NCBI GenBank assembly: GCA_027214345.1
Contig: JAPWHR010000002.1
Location: 310,001 to 374,000 of the forward strand
DNA: 64,000 bases
Origin: Comamonadaceae bacterium G21597-S1
GTDB lineage: Bacteria; Pseudomonadota; Gammaproteobacteria; Burkholderiales; Burkholderiaceae_C
Direction of reading: 5' to 3'
Part shown: positions 25,879-34,238 of the stretch, piece by piece
Position numbering within the stretch: the first letter of the stretch is position 1
How the letters are laid out: the number at the start of each line of letters is the position of its first letter
Program-made: the position numbers and the translations under genes
Notes under the pieces: model-generated
Databases searched by the model: none
Seen by the model: only the letters and a program-made list of their open reading frames with translations
What the model was told of the DNA's origin: nothing

Positions 25879-26892
25879 TCATGGGGACGGCTGCCGCTGC
25901 TTCCACGCCGAGACCGTCGACCCGAACGTGCGCCGGAACCAGAATGCGAACGCACTGGCACTGGAGAATCCCAGCAGGTCCGCCAGTTCGGCCAGCGAGC
26001 GGTCGCTGTCGCGGATCTGGCGCTGCGCGAATTCGCGCCGCACCGACAGCATCAGGTCGGAGAATGAATGGCCTTCGGTCGCCAGGTGCCGGTACAGCGT
26101 GCGGCGGTCGATGCCGAGGTGCTGCGCCACCTGGTCCGCCGTGCAGCGCCCGCCCGGCAGCAGCGCGGCGATCAGCGCACGCGTGTGGTCCACCGTGCCG
26201 CCGCCGGCGCGCGACAAGGCCTGCTCCAGGAATTGGCGCGCGAACGGCGCCATGCCGGTGTCGATGGTCGGCAGCGCCGCGGCCAGGTCCCGCGCCGCGC
26301 ACACAATGCCGTTGAAGCTGGCGTTGAACTCCAGCGGCGCATCGAACAGGGCGCCGTGACTGCCGGTGTCGCGCGGCGCCCGGTGCGCAAAACACACCAG
26401 GCGCGGCCGCCACTGCGGGCCGAGCAACTCGGACAGGATGCGAAACATCACGCCGACCGCCAGTTCCATCGACTGGCGTACTGACTCGCCGCTGGCCGCC
26501 AGCAGTTCCTCGCGGATGATGACCAGGTCCGCATGGTCCTCGATGCGGGTCAGCAGCGTGGCGTTGAGCAGGCGCAGGTAACGTGACAAGGTGTCGAGCG
26601 CGCGGCGCGCCGTGGGCGCCTCGCGCAGCACGATGCTGATCGGACCGAGGTTGGCGATGCGCCGGTTCATGGCCAGGCGCAGGCCGAAGTCCTCCACCCC
26701 TGCCTGCCGCGCGCTGAGTTCGAGCAACTGCCGCGCGGCATCGACGCGGATCGGGGTTTCCGGATCGTCGAGATGCCGCGGGTCCAACCCCACACGCCGC
26801 ATCAGGGCATGGGGCTGCAGCCCGAGCGCGCGTGCGAGTTCGACATAACCGCTCAGGCTGGCGCTTCGGATCAGGGGGGTCGGCGTGACCAT
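25879..26892 (-). CDS. AraC-family transcriptional regulator (arabinose-binding-like N-terminal domain)
   Basis: The 337-residue protein has the long N-terminal ligand domain typical of OruR/ArgR-like AraC regulators (about 15-200, GYVELARALGLQP at its start). A C-terminal double helix-turn-helix follows (about 240-332): VAQHLGIDRRTLYRHLATEG and ADLLGFSSASAFAFWFRRTFG. It diverges from the Bug receptor-TauD-BKACE-oxidoreductase genes, with paired repeats just before its start, so it is very likely their regulator and possibly its own. The effector is unknown. Confidence 0.92.
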   Translation of the reverse strand: MVTPTPLIRSASLSGYVELARALGLQPHALMRRVGLDPRHLDDPETPIRVDAARQLLELSARQAGVEDFGLRLAMNRRIANLGPISIVLREAPTARRALDTLSRYLRLLNATLLTRIEDHADLVIIREELLAASGESVRQSMELAVGVMFRILSELLGPQWRPRLVCFAHRAPRDTGSHGALFDAPLEFNASFNGIVCAARDLAAALPTIDTGMAPFARQFLEQALSRAGGGTVDHTRALIAALLPGGRCTADQVAQHLGIDRRTLYRHLATEGHSFSDLMLSVRREFAQRQIRDSDRSLAELADLLGFSSASAFAFWFRRTFGSTVSAWKQRQPSP

Positions 26893-26897
26893 GGGGC

Positions 26898-26938
26898 ATG
26901 TCCCAAGATAGACATCGAATGTCCCGGAATATACATCG
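26898..26938. promoter_or_regulatory. Tandem 20-bp operator-like repeats between araC-type gene and Bug receptor gene
   Basis: Two copies, 26898-26917 and 26919-26938, share ATGTCCC at the left and ACATCG at the right (16 of 20 bases identical), with starts 21 bases apart, about two helical turns. Each copy is also an inverted repeat; the first has ATGTC/GACAT flanking an 8-base core. The first copy begins 6 bases before the regulator's start codon. They are strong candidates for binding sites of the divergent AraC protein. Confidence 0.65.
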
Positions 26939-27022
26939 CCCAGGATGCCGCGCCGATACAGTGTGGTTGTTGCCCGGCCGCATTCGACGTGCCGACAAGC
27001 AGACCCACCCCAGGAGACACCG

Positions 27023-28003
27023 ATGACCCGCAAGCCGATTTCCCGATTGCTGCCAGGCCTGCTGCTGGCAATCGCCACCGCCGCCACCGCCCCCATGGCC
27101 CTGGCCTGGACCCACAAGCCCGTCAAGATCCTCGTGCCGGCCCCTGCTGGCGGAACCATGGACGTGGTCGCCCGTATCCTGGCCGACCAGATCTCGGCCG
27201 AGATCGGCCAGCCGGTCATCGTCGACAACAAGCCGGGCGCCGGCGGCGCGATCGCCATCCAGGCCATGATCGCCGCGCCCAACGACGGACAGACCCTCAT
27301 GGTGACCGCCAGCAACGTGCTGACCGAGATCCCGCACGTGATGAAGACTGCGTTCGACCCGCTCAAGGACGTGCGTCCGGTGGCCACGGTGGCCCGCGCC
27401 GGCATCGTGCTGGTCGGCGCGCCCAGCCTGCCGGCCAAGGATTTCAAGGAACTGGTCAGTTATGCAAAGGCCCATCCCGGCAAGCTGAGTTTCGCGTCCT
27501 ACAGCGCCGGCACGGCATCGCATTACTCCGGCATGATCTTCAACCAGAAGGCCGGGCTGGACCTGCAGCACGTGCCGTTCGCCGGTTCGCCCCCCGCGCT
27601 GACCCAGGTCATCGGCGGCCAGATCACCGTGATGTTCGACGGCATCGTGACCTCGCTGCCACAGATCAAGGGCGGCAAGCTGCTGCCGTTCGCCGTCGCC
27701 AGCAAGACCCGCTCGGCTCACCTGCCCCAGGTGCCGACGACGGCCGAACTGGGGTACCCGGACATCGATTTCAGCAACTGGCTGGGCATCGTGGCGTCGG
27801 CGGGGGTACCGGCCGACATCGTCGACAAGATCAACGCGACCACACTCAAGGTGGCAGCCTCGCCCAAGGTGCATGACCGGCTCGTGGCCGTGGGTTTCGA
27901 GCCCAACACGCCGCTGACGTCGGCGCAACTCACGGAGTCGGTCAAGGTCGACTTCGAGCGCAACGCGGCCATCGTCAAGGCGTTCGGCATCAAGCTCAAC
28001 TGA
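27023..28003 (+). CDS. Bug-family tripartite tricarboxylate transporter solute receptor
   Basis: Start 27023 follows CAGGAG and gives 326 residues with a Sec signal peptide cleaved near ALA-WTH. The Bug/TctC hallmarks are present: PVKILVPAPAGGTMDVVARI, VIVDNKPGAGGAIA, GKLSFASYSAGTASHYSG and HVPFAGSPPALTQVIGGQI. These periplasmic receptors capture carboxylates or related compounds for a TctAB permease. No TctA/TctB genes are nearby, as is common for orphan Bugs in Burkholderiales. It is the first gene of the regulated cluster and probably binds its growth substrate. Confidence 0.92.
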   Translation: MTRKPISRLLPGLLLAIATAATAPMALAWTHKPVKILVPAPAGGTMDVVARILADQISAEIGQPVIVDNKPGAGGAIAIQAMIAAPNDGQTLMVTASNVLTEIPHVMKTAFDPLKDVRPVATVARAGIVLVGAPSLPAKDFKELVSYAKAHPGKLSFASYSAGTASHYSGMIFNQKAGLDLQHVPFAGSPPALTQVIGGQITVMFDGIVTSLPQIKGGKLLPFAVASKTRSAHLPQVPTTAELGYPDIDFSNWLGIVASAGVPADIVDKINATTLKVAASPKVHDRLVAVGFEPNTPLTSAQLTESVKVDFERNAAIVKAFGIKLN

Positions 28004-28049
28004 GCGCCGGCTGCGCCCGCCCTGGCTGAAGCCGACCGAGGACCACACC

Positions 28050-28922
28050 ATGTCCCGCACCACGACCACCCGCATCCGCGTAGAGCCGCTGAGCTGCGCC
28101 ATCGGCGCCGAACTGACCGGCGTGAATCTCGGCAACGCCGCACGCGACGACGCCCTGTTCGCCGACATCCGGGCGCTGCTGCTTGCGCACAAGGTGCTGT
28201 TCCTGCGCGACCAGGCCATCAGCCGGGCCGACCATGTGGCTTTCGCGCGCCGCTTCGGCGAACTCGAAGACCATCCGGTGGCCGGCAGCGATCCGGACCA
28301 CCCTGGCCTGGTGCGCATCTACAAGACGCCGGACGCGCCGCCCGACCGTTACGAAAACGCCTGGCACACCGATGCCACCTGGCGCGAGAAACCCCCGATG
28401 GGCTGCGTGTTGCGCTGCGTCGAATGCCCGCCGGTCGGTGGCGACACCATGTGGGCCAACATGGCGCTGGCCTACGACAGGCTGCCCGAGCACATCAAGC
28501 AGCAGATCGCCGGCCTGCGCGCGCGCCACAGCATCGAGGCCACGTTCGGTGCGGCCATGCCGATCGACAAGCGGCTGGCGCTCAAGGCGCAGTTTCCCGA
28601 CGCCGAACATCCGGTGGTGCGCACCCACCCCGAGACCGGCGAGAAGCTGCTGTTCGTCAACAGCTTCACGACCCATTTCACGAATTTCCATAGTGCCGCC
28701 AACGTGCGCTGCGGGCAGGACTACACCCAGGGCGGCAGCGCCCTGCTGCAGTACCTGATCGGCCAGTCCGCGATTCCCGAATACCAGGTGCGCTGGCGCT
28801 GGAAACCCGACAGCGTCGCGATCTGGGACAACCGCTCGACCCAGCACTACGCCGTGATGGACTACCCGCCCTGCCATCGCAAGATGGAACGCGCCGGAAT
28901 CATGGGCGACACGCCCTTCTGA
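28050..28922 (+). CDS. TauD/TfdA-family Fe(II)/2-oxoglutarate dioxygenase
   Basis: The 290-residue protein has the facial triad H106-T-D108 (in WHTDATW) and H266 (TQHYAVMDY), with the 2-oxoglutarate-binding arginine nearby in HRKMERAGI. GSDPDHPGLVRI and VNSFTTHFTNF resemble TfdA/TauD-type enzymes, which hydroxylate taurine, 2,4-D, sulfate esters or betaines. The neighbouring Bug receptor and BKACE suggest a carboxylated substrate. The gene begins 46 bases after the receptor stop. It could start the pathway by hydroxylating the imported compound; the substrate is not identified. Confidence 0.9.
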   Translation: MSRTTTTRIRVEPLSCAIGAELTGVNLGNAARDDALFADIRALLLAHKVLFLRDQAISRADHVAFARRFGELEDHPVAGSDPDHPGLVRIYKTPDAPPDRYENAWHTDATWREKPPMGCVLRCVECPPVGGDTMWANMALAYDRLPEHIKQQIAGLRARHSIEATFGAAMPIDKRLALKAQFPDAEHPVVRTHPETGEKLLFVNSFTTHFTNFHSAANVRCGQDYTQGGSALLQYLIGQSAIPEYQVRWRWKPDSVAIWDNRSTQHYAVMDYPPCHRKMERAGIMGDTPF

Positions 28923-29002
28923 CCGCCGACGGCAACACCCGGCCGCGGCCGATACCGCCGGCCGCACTCGCCCATTCTTCGATACCACTTCAAGGACCCA
29001 CC

Positions 29003-30061
29003 ATGAACTTCCTCGACGGCTCCCTGTACCCGGAAAACCAACCCAAGCTGGTCATCACCGCCGCCCCCTACGGCCCCGAATGGGTCCCCTCCGACTTTCC
29101 CGAAGACATCCCGGTCACGATGGAGCAGCAGATCCAGAAGGCGGTGGACTGCTACAACGCCGGCGCCTCGGTGCTGCACCTGCACGTGCGCGAACTCGAC
29201 GGCAAGGGCAGCAAGCGCCTGTCCAAGTTCAACGAACTGATCGCCGGCGTGCGCAGCGCCGTGCCGGACATGCTGATCCAGGTCGGCGGCTCGATCTCGT
29301 TCGCGCCCGAGAGTGACGGCGCCGCGGCCAAGTGGCTGTCGGACGACACGCGCCACATGCTGGCCGAGCTCGATCCCAAGCCCGACCAGGTCACGGTGAC
29401 GGTGAACACCGCGCAGATGAACGTGCTCGAACACATGGACCTGGCCGACTACGCCGGCACCTCGATGGCCAACCCCGAGACCTACCAGGCCTACCGCGAG
29501 ATGATCGTGCCGGCTGGCCCGGGCTGGGCCGAGGAACACATCCGGCGCCTGTCCGCGGCCGGCATCCAGAGCGCGTTCCAGTTCTACAACATCAACAGCT
29601 TCGAGACCGTCGAGCGCATGATCCGGCGCGGCATCTACAAGGGCCCGCTGGTGATGAACTGGGTCGCCATCAGCGGCGGCATGGACGCGCCCAACATCTA
29701 CAACCTCGCCAACTTCCTGCGCGCCGTGCCGGACGGCTCGATGCTGACGGTCGAGAGCTCGATGCGCAACGTGTTGCCGATCAACATGATGGGTATCGCG
29801 CTGGGCCTGCACGTGCGCTGCGGCATCGAGGACAACCTGTGGACCCAGGACCACAAGGAGAAGATGGGTACCGTGCGCCAGATCGAGCAGCTGGTGCGCC
29901 TGTCGCGCGAGTTCGGCCGCGAGATCGCGACCGGCCCCGAAGCCAAGGCCATTTGCAAGATCGGCGTGTTCTACGACAGTGTCGAGGAGACGCTGGCGCA
30001 GAACGGTTTCGCGCCCAATCCCAAGTCCGGGCAGCAGGGCTATTTGCGCAAAGTCGCCTGA
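29003..30061 (+). CDS. Beta-keto-acid cleavage enzyme (BKACE, DUF849 family)
   Basis: The 352-residue TIM barrel shows the zinc motif H59-L-H61-V-R (SVLHLHVRE), and likely later ligands near MLTVESSMRN. BKACEs condense a beta-keto acid with acetyl-CoA and split it to acetoacetate and an acyl-CoA; known substrates include 3-keto-5-aminohexanoate and dehydrocarnitine. At 352 residues it is longer than Kce (about 275-310), with insertions. The upstream dioxygenase and downstream oxidoreductase could generate the keto acid. A carnitine/betaine-like compound is one possibility, but no discriminating residue was read. Confidence 0.87.
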   Translation: MNFLDGSLYPENQPKLVITAAPYGPEWVPSDFPEDIPVTMEQQIQKAVDCYNAGASVLHLHVRELDGKGSKRLSKFNELIAGVRSAVPDMLIQVGGSISFAPESDGAAAKWLSDDTRHMLAELDPKPDQVTVTVNTAQMNVLEHMDLADYAGTSMANPETYQAYREMIVPAGPGWAEEHIRRLSAAGIQSAFQFYNINSFETVERMIRRGIYKGPLVMNWVAISGGMDAPNIYNLANFLRAVPDGSMLTVESSMRNVLPINMMGIALGLHVRCGIEDNLWTQDHKEKMGTVRQIEQLVRLSREFGREIATGPEAKAICKIGVFYDSVEETLAQNGFAPNPKSGQQGYLRKVA

Positions 30062-30118
30062 CATCCCCGCCGCGGCCGCCGGAGCAGCGCCGCCCCCACA
30101 CTGCGAAAGGAGCACCCC

Positions 30119-31090
30119 ATGGCCCGAGCCATCCGATTCCACGAAACCGGCAGCGCCGACGTGCTGCGGCTGGAGGACGTCGCCGTTGGCGATCCCGGTC
30201 CCGGCGAGGCGCGCGTGCGCCACAACGCGATCGCCGTCAACTTCATCGACATCTATTTCCGCACCGGGCAGTATCCGGCGGCACTGCCCAGCGGGCTCGG
30301 CTCCGATGCGGTCGGCGTCGTCGAGGCGGTCGGCGCCGGCGTCACCGACATCGCGGTGGGCGACCGGGTCGGCTACCTGATCGGCCCGCAAGGCGCCTAC
30401 AGCGACGTGCGCACGATGCCGGCCGCGGTGCTGATCCGCATCCCGGACGGCGTGAGCGACAGCACTGCGGCCACGATCATGATGAAAGGCATGACGGCGC
30501 AATACCTGTTTCGCCAGGTCTATCCGCTGCACGGCGGCGAGACCATCGTGTACCACGCCGCCGCCGGCGGCGTCGGGCTGATCGCCTGCCAATGGGCCAG
30601 GGCCCTGGGCGTGACGATGATCGGCGTGGTCAGCAGCGACGAGAAGGCCGCCGCCGCGCGTGCCCACGGCTGCACGCACACCATCGTGAGCACGCGCGAG
30701 AACATCGTCGAGCGGGTCAAGGCGATCACCGACGGCAAGGGCGTGCCGGTCGTGTTCGACTCGGTCGGCAAGGACACCCTGGAAGCCTCGCTCGATTGCC
30801 TGCAGCCGCGCGGCACGCTGGTGAGCAACGGCACTTCGTCGGGCCCGGTCGTGATCGACACGCGGCAACTCGCGACCAAGGGCTCGTTGTGGCTCACGCG
30901 GCCGGCGATGATGCACTACATCATGCCGCGCGCCCACATGCTGGAAATGGCCGACGAGGTCTTCGCCATGGTGCTGGCCGGCAAGATCCGCAGCGAGCCG
31001 GCGCAGAGCTTCGCGCTCGCGGAAGCGGCGCAGGCGCACCGGGCGCTGGAGTCCCGCAAATCCGTCGGCGCGACCGTGCTCATACCCTGA
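30119..31090 (+). CDS. Quinone oxidoreductase (zeta-crystallin-like, MDR superfamily)
   Basis: An AAAGGAG precedes the ATG. The 323-residue NAD(P)H-dependent protein has the GroES-like N-terminal domain (HNAIAVNFIDIYFRTGQYP) and Rossmann fold YHAAAGGVGLIACQWARALG near 142-161. The catalytic-zinc cysteine of alcohol dehydrogenases is absent, as expected for quinone/enone reductases (QorA type). It is the last plus-strand gene of the AraC-linked group and could reduce an enone intermediate or simply serve quinone detoxification. Confidence 0.9.
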   Translation: MARAIRFHETGSADVLRLEDVAVGDPGPGEARVRHNAIAVNFIDIYFRTGQYPAALPSGLGSDAVGVVEAVGAGVTDIAVGDRVGYLIGPQGAYSDVRTMPAAVLIRIPDGVSDSTAATIMMKGMTAQYLFRQVYPLHGGETIVYHAAAGGVGLIACQWARALGVTMIGVVSSDEKAAAARAHGCTHTIVSTRENIVERVKAITDGKGVPVVFDSVGKDTLEASLDCLQPRGTLVSNGTSSGPVVIDTRQLATKGSLWLTRPAMMHYIMPRAHMLEMADEVFAMVLAGKIRSEPAQSFALAEAAQAHRALESRKSVGATVLIP

Positions 31091-31118
31091 TCACGCCGGA
31101 CGGCCGGCCGACCGTGCG

Positions 31119-31556
31119 TCAGGCGCGCACCAGCAGCACCGGCAACTTGCTGTGCGAAACCACCTTCTGCGCCACGCTGCCGAGCACCAGCTTCTCGATG
31201 CCGCTGCGCCCGTGGCTGCCCATGACGATCAGGTCTGCGCCACCGGCGTCGGCGGCCTCCAGGATGCCGCGCCAGACCGTGTGCGACTCCACCGTCGCCG
31301 TGTGCAGCTTCACGCCCGCCTGCTCCATCTGCTTGCGGGCATGGGACAAGGCATCGGTGGCCGCCGCCTTGGCGGCGTTCAGATATTGCCCCTGCCCGTA
31401 GGCGAAATCGGCCCCGACGCCGGTGAACGGATAAGGGTCGACCACGTAGATGGTGGTCACTTCGCTGTCGAAGGCCTTGGCCAGGCCGATGGCCTTGTCC
31501 ACCGCCAACTCGGAGGTCGGTGAACCGTCGATCGGGACCAGCAGATGCTTGAACAT
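31119..31556 (-). CDS. Universal stress protein (UspA family)
   Basis: Start 31556 is preceded by AAGGAG and gives 145 residues. The N-terminal MFKHLLVPIDGS and the C-terminal nucleotide motif GSHGRSGIEKLVLGSVAQKV (G-x2-G-x9-G-S) identify an ATP-binding UspA-type domain. It is cytoplasmic and probably dimeric. It is convergent with the oxidoreductase gene. A stress or energy-state role is likely; the specific trigger is not deducible. Confidence 0.92.
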   Translation of the reverse strand: MFKHLLVPIDGSPTSELAVDKAIGLAKAFDSEVTTIYVVDPYPFTGVGADFAYGQGQYLNAAKAAATDALSHARKQMEQAGVKLHTATVESHTVWRGILEAADAGGADLIVMGSHGRSGIEKLVLGSVAQKVVSHSKLPVLLVRA

Positions 31557-31626
31557 GGTGGATTCTCCTTGTGCGTGAATGATGGATGCAGTGTGCGCAG
31601 GCGCGCCGCCAACGACCTGACCCAGA

Positions 31627-32376
31627 TCAAGGCCGGCCATTGTCTCCCTGAAAGCCGCCCGCGCGCAGCGTCAGCACCAGGGTATCGCGATAGGGGTTGT
31701 CGCCATCGGGCTGGATCGGTGTCGTCTCGTGGATCACGCGCGCGTCGTCGAGCAGCAGCAGCGACCACGGCTCGGTCAACGTGAAGCGCCGCCCGTTCGG
31801 GCCATCCGCGTCGAACACGCGTGTCTCGCCGCCCTTGATCTGGTGGCGCTCGACCAGGAACACGGCCACCATGTCGACGCCGTCGCGGTGCGCACCCTCC
31901 GGCGTCGGCCGGCCAATGCCATCGGTGGTGTCGATCCGGAACTGGTGCGCCTCGACGAACCAGGTCTTGCGGCCCCATACGCCATCGGCCACCCCGGCCA
32001 GCCAGCACAACAAGCGCGACCAGGCCGGCAACGCGACGATGTCGGCCCGCATCGGTTCGAACCAGCGCTGCATGCCGCCATGCAGCGCGTTGTAGGCCAG
32101 CGGCTGCCAGTGCGCACGGTGAACCGATTGCTCGACGTGTCCGCCTTCGACGACGAAGCAGGAATGACGCCGCCGCCGATAACGGCCGCCGTCCTTGAGG
32201 TAAGCGTCGCTGGGCAGGTCGCTCCAGCCCGCGCCGAGCGCCGCGAGTTCCGGCTCGCTGCATTGCGCCAGTTCGCCGACGCCCTGGGCGCTGAGCACGG
32301 CCTGGCCCTGCTGGCTCAGGGCCTCGATCAGATGCGCCGGCGAGGCATACGGCGGTGACAACACGGGCGGATTCAT
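31627..32376 (-). CDS. 2OG-Fe dioxygenase family protein (amino-acid hydroxylase-like)
   Basis: The 249-residue protein matches the 2OG-Fe_Oxy_2 family, which includes bacterial isoleucine 4-hydroxylase and BsmA. The iron triad is visible as H-R-D (EGAHRDGVDMVAVF) and a distal histidine in ARVIHETTPI; a basic residue for 2-oxoglutarate follows in the NPYRDTLVLT strand. It overlaps the DUF427 gene by four bases (ATGA), so the two are translationally coupled. A free amino acid is the likely class of substrate, from family knowledge only. Confidence 0.85.
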   Translation of the reverse strand: MNPPVLSPPYASPAHLIEALSQQGQAVLSAQGVGELAQCSEPELAALGAGWSDLPSDAYLKDGGRYRRRRHSCFVVEGGHVEQSVHRAHWQPLAYNALHGGMQRWFEPMRADIVALPAWSRLLCWLAGVADGVWGRKTWFVEAHQFRIDTTDGIGRPTPEGAHRDGVDMVAVFLVERHQIKGGETRVFDADGPNGRRFTLTEPWSLLLLDDARVIHETTPIQPDGDNPYRDTLVLTLRAGGFQGDNGRP

Positions 32377-32654
32377 GCCTCGATCTTCACGTCTTTCCAG
32401 AACGCGACCCGGTCACGGATCGCCTCGGCCTCGGGCTTGGGATCGGGGTAATACCAGGCGGCGTCGGTCAGCATGTCGCCGTCGACCAGCAGCGAGTAAT
32501 AGTGGGCCTGCCCTTTCCACGGGCACATGCTCTTGTGGTTGCTGAACGTGACGTAACGTCGATCCAGCGCGTCGAGCGGGAAATAATGGTTGCCTTCGAC
32601 CAGCACCGTGTCGTCGCTGTCCGCGATGACCGTGCCCTTCCAGCTTGCTTTCAT
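32373..32654 (-). CDS. DUF427 domain protein
   Basis: The 93-residue protein is a single DUF427 domain: MKASWKGTVIADSDDTVLVEGNHYFP, the conserved CPWKGQAHYYSL core and the ending AWYYPDPKPEA. DUF427 proteins are small beta-rich cytoplasmic proteins of unknown function. Fused or stand-alone copies are frequent near oxygenases. Here it immediately precedes, and overlaps, a 2OG dioxygenase gene, which suggests joint action. Confidence 0.88.
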   Translation of the reverse strand: MKASWKGTVIADSDDTVLVEGNHYFPLDALDRRYVTFSNHKSMCPWKGQAHYYSLLVDGDMLTDAAWYYPDPKPEAEAIRDRVAFWKDVKIEA

Positions 32655-32742
32655 GTCCTCTCTCCATGCGATGCGGTGCCAGCGGGCATTCTAGGAGGGC
32701 GACGGCCAGCCTGGGTTGCGACTGGCCAAGCCCCGGGCGGCG

Positions 32743-33993
32743 TCAGGGTTCGACCTGCAGCCGCATGCCAGCGCCGCGCAAGCGCTGCACCAGCGCGGAA
32801 CCCAGGCCGCTGGCCGGCGTCAGCACCCCGCCGTGCCCGGCGCCACCCGGCAAGTCCTCGGCAGGGCCCAGCAATGCCAGCGCAGCCTCGCAGACCATCT
32901 TGGTCGTCGCGCGGTTGCCGGGATCACCCTGGTCCTCGATGCGCGCACGAACGAGCTGCCCGGTCGCACTGCGACCGACCAGGTCGCAGCGGAACCAGCC
33001 CTGGTCCATGCGTTCGCGCGACGGTCCCTGGCCCGGGCCGGGCATCAACCGCGACGCAAGCCGGCGCACCGGCGACAGCCCGAGCGCGGCCTGCGACACG
33101 CGCATGCCGGCGCTCAGCGACAACGCGGCAGCACCACCAACCAGGCCGCCGCCGACACGCTGGTACTCTTGGTAGTGGAAGTTCGCGCCATATCCCAGCA
33201 GTGCCGCACTGCGGCGCACGACCCGGGTATTGACCGGCCCCATCACGAAGGGACCGAGCCAGGCCTGGAAATCGCCGTCGAACACCGGCAACACGGGGTC
33301 GGCATGGTCGCGCGCATCGTGCGAACCCGCCCCGTCGGGATCGAGCAGGAACGGATCCTTCAGGGCCTGCGACGAACCGCTGTCCATCAGGTTCATCGCC
33401 GAGGCCAGGGTGCCACCGTTGACGCCACCGTGCATCGTGAAGGCGGCCTTGATGTCGACGCAGGGAACGCCGTGGCGCTGCTGCATCGCCTGCATCAGCA
33501 TCCACGCGCCCAGGTCGGACGGCACAGAGTCGAAGCCGCAACACGGAATGATGCGCGTGCCCCCCTGCGCAGCACGCGCATGATGGCGATCGATCAACTG
33601 GCGTACCCAGGGGGTCTCGCCCGTGATGTCGACATAGTGCGTGCCGTTGTCGACACAGGCCTGTACCAGTGCGCTGCCCGACAAGGCGAACGGCCCGGCC
33701 GTGCTCAGCACCACCGCGGTGCTGCGCGCCAGGCTGGCCAGTGCCTGCGCATCGTCCGCCGGGGCCACGATGATCTCGGCCTGGGCCGCGGCGCGGCCGG
33801 CGGCCTTGCGCGATTGCGCCAGCCTGTCCGGACTACGTCCGGCCAATGCCCAGCGCAGGTCCGGCGCATGCTTGCGGGCATGCGCGGCCAGGTAGGCCAC
33901 GGTCTGGCGCCCGACGAAGCCGCTGGCGCCATACAGGACGATATCGAACTTGCGACGGCGCGTCTTCGGCCGGGAGGGAGCGGTGTCGGGCAT
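32743..33993 (-). CDS. Saccharopine dehydrogenase-like NAD(P)-binding protein (trans-acting enoyl reductase family)
   Basis: The start at 33993 gives 416 residues; 34035 would add 14. The Rossmann motif YGASGFVGR lies at 21-29, followed by the family-specific ALAGRSPDRL, VVLSTAGPFALSGS, THYVDITGETPW and CCGFDSVPSDLG. This places it with the saccharopine-dehydrogenase-like/Rv2449c-type group, whose mycobacterial members are enoyl reductases in lipid synthesis. In proteobacteria the substrate is unknown. It diverges from the luciferase-like gene. Confidence 0.86.
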   Translation of the reverse strand: MPDTAPSRPKTRRRKFDIVLYGASGFVGRQTVAYLAAHARKHAPDLRWALAGRSPDRLAQSRKAAGRAAAQAEIIVAPADDAQALASLARSTAVVLSTAGPFALSGSALVQACVDNGTHYVDITGETPWVRQLIDRHHARAAQGGTRIIPCCGFDSVPSDLGAWMLMQAMQQRHGVPCVDIKAAFTMHGGVNGGTLASAMNLMDSGSSQALKDPFLLDPDGAGSHDARDHADPVLPVFDGDFQAWLGPFVMGPVNTRVVRRSAALLGYGANFHYQEYQRVGGGLVGGAAALSLSAGMRVSQAALGLSPVRRLASRLMPGPGQGPSRERMDQGWFRCDLVGRSATGQLVRARIEDQGDPGNRATTKMVCEAALALLGPAEDLPGGAGHGGVLTPASGLGSALVQRLRGAGMRLQVEP

Positions 33994-34238
33994 GGCGGTC
34001 ACACGATGGGGCGCCAACGAGGGCGATGCCTGCATTGCAACATAGTTCACACTAGTGGCCTGGGACTGGCTGCGCGGCACGGCAACGCACGCAAAACCGT
34101 TGCCCCGGCCGTCGACATGTGCATGCGCGGCACGGCACAATCGACCTCCATACGATATCCATGACAGCCGGTCGGCCCGCGTGGCGCCGACGCTGTGATG
34201 GTCCGGGTTGCACCCACCAACGCCATACCTGCCTCGCC

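Noticed and set aside
31091-31118. Palindrome GGCCGGCC as terminator between the oxidoreductase and universal stress protein genes
   Set aside because: It has no loop and no T tract, so it cannot form a useful hairpin.
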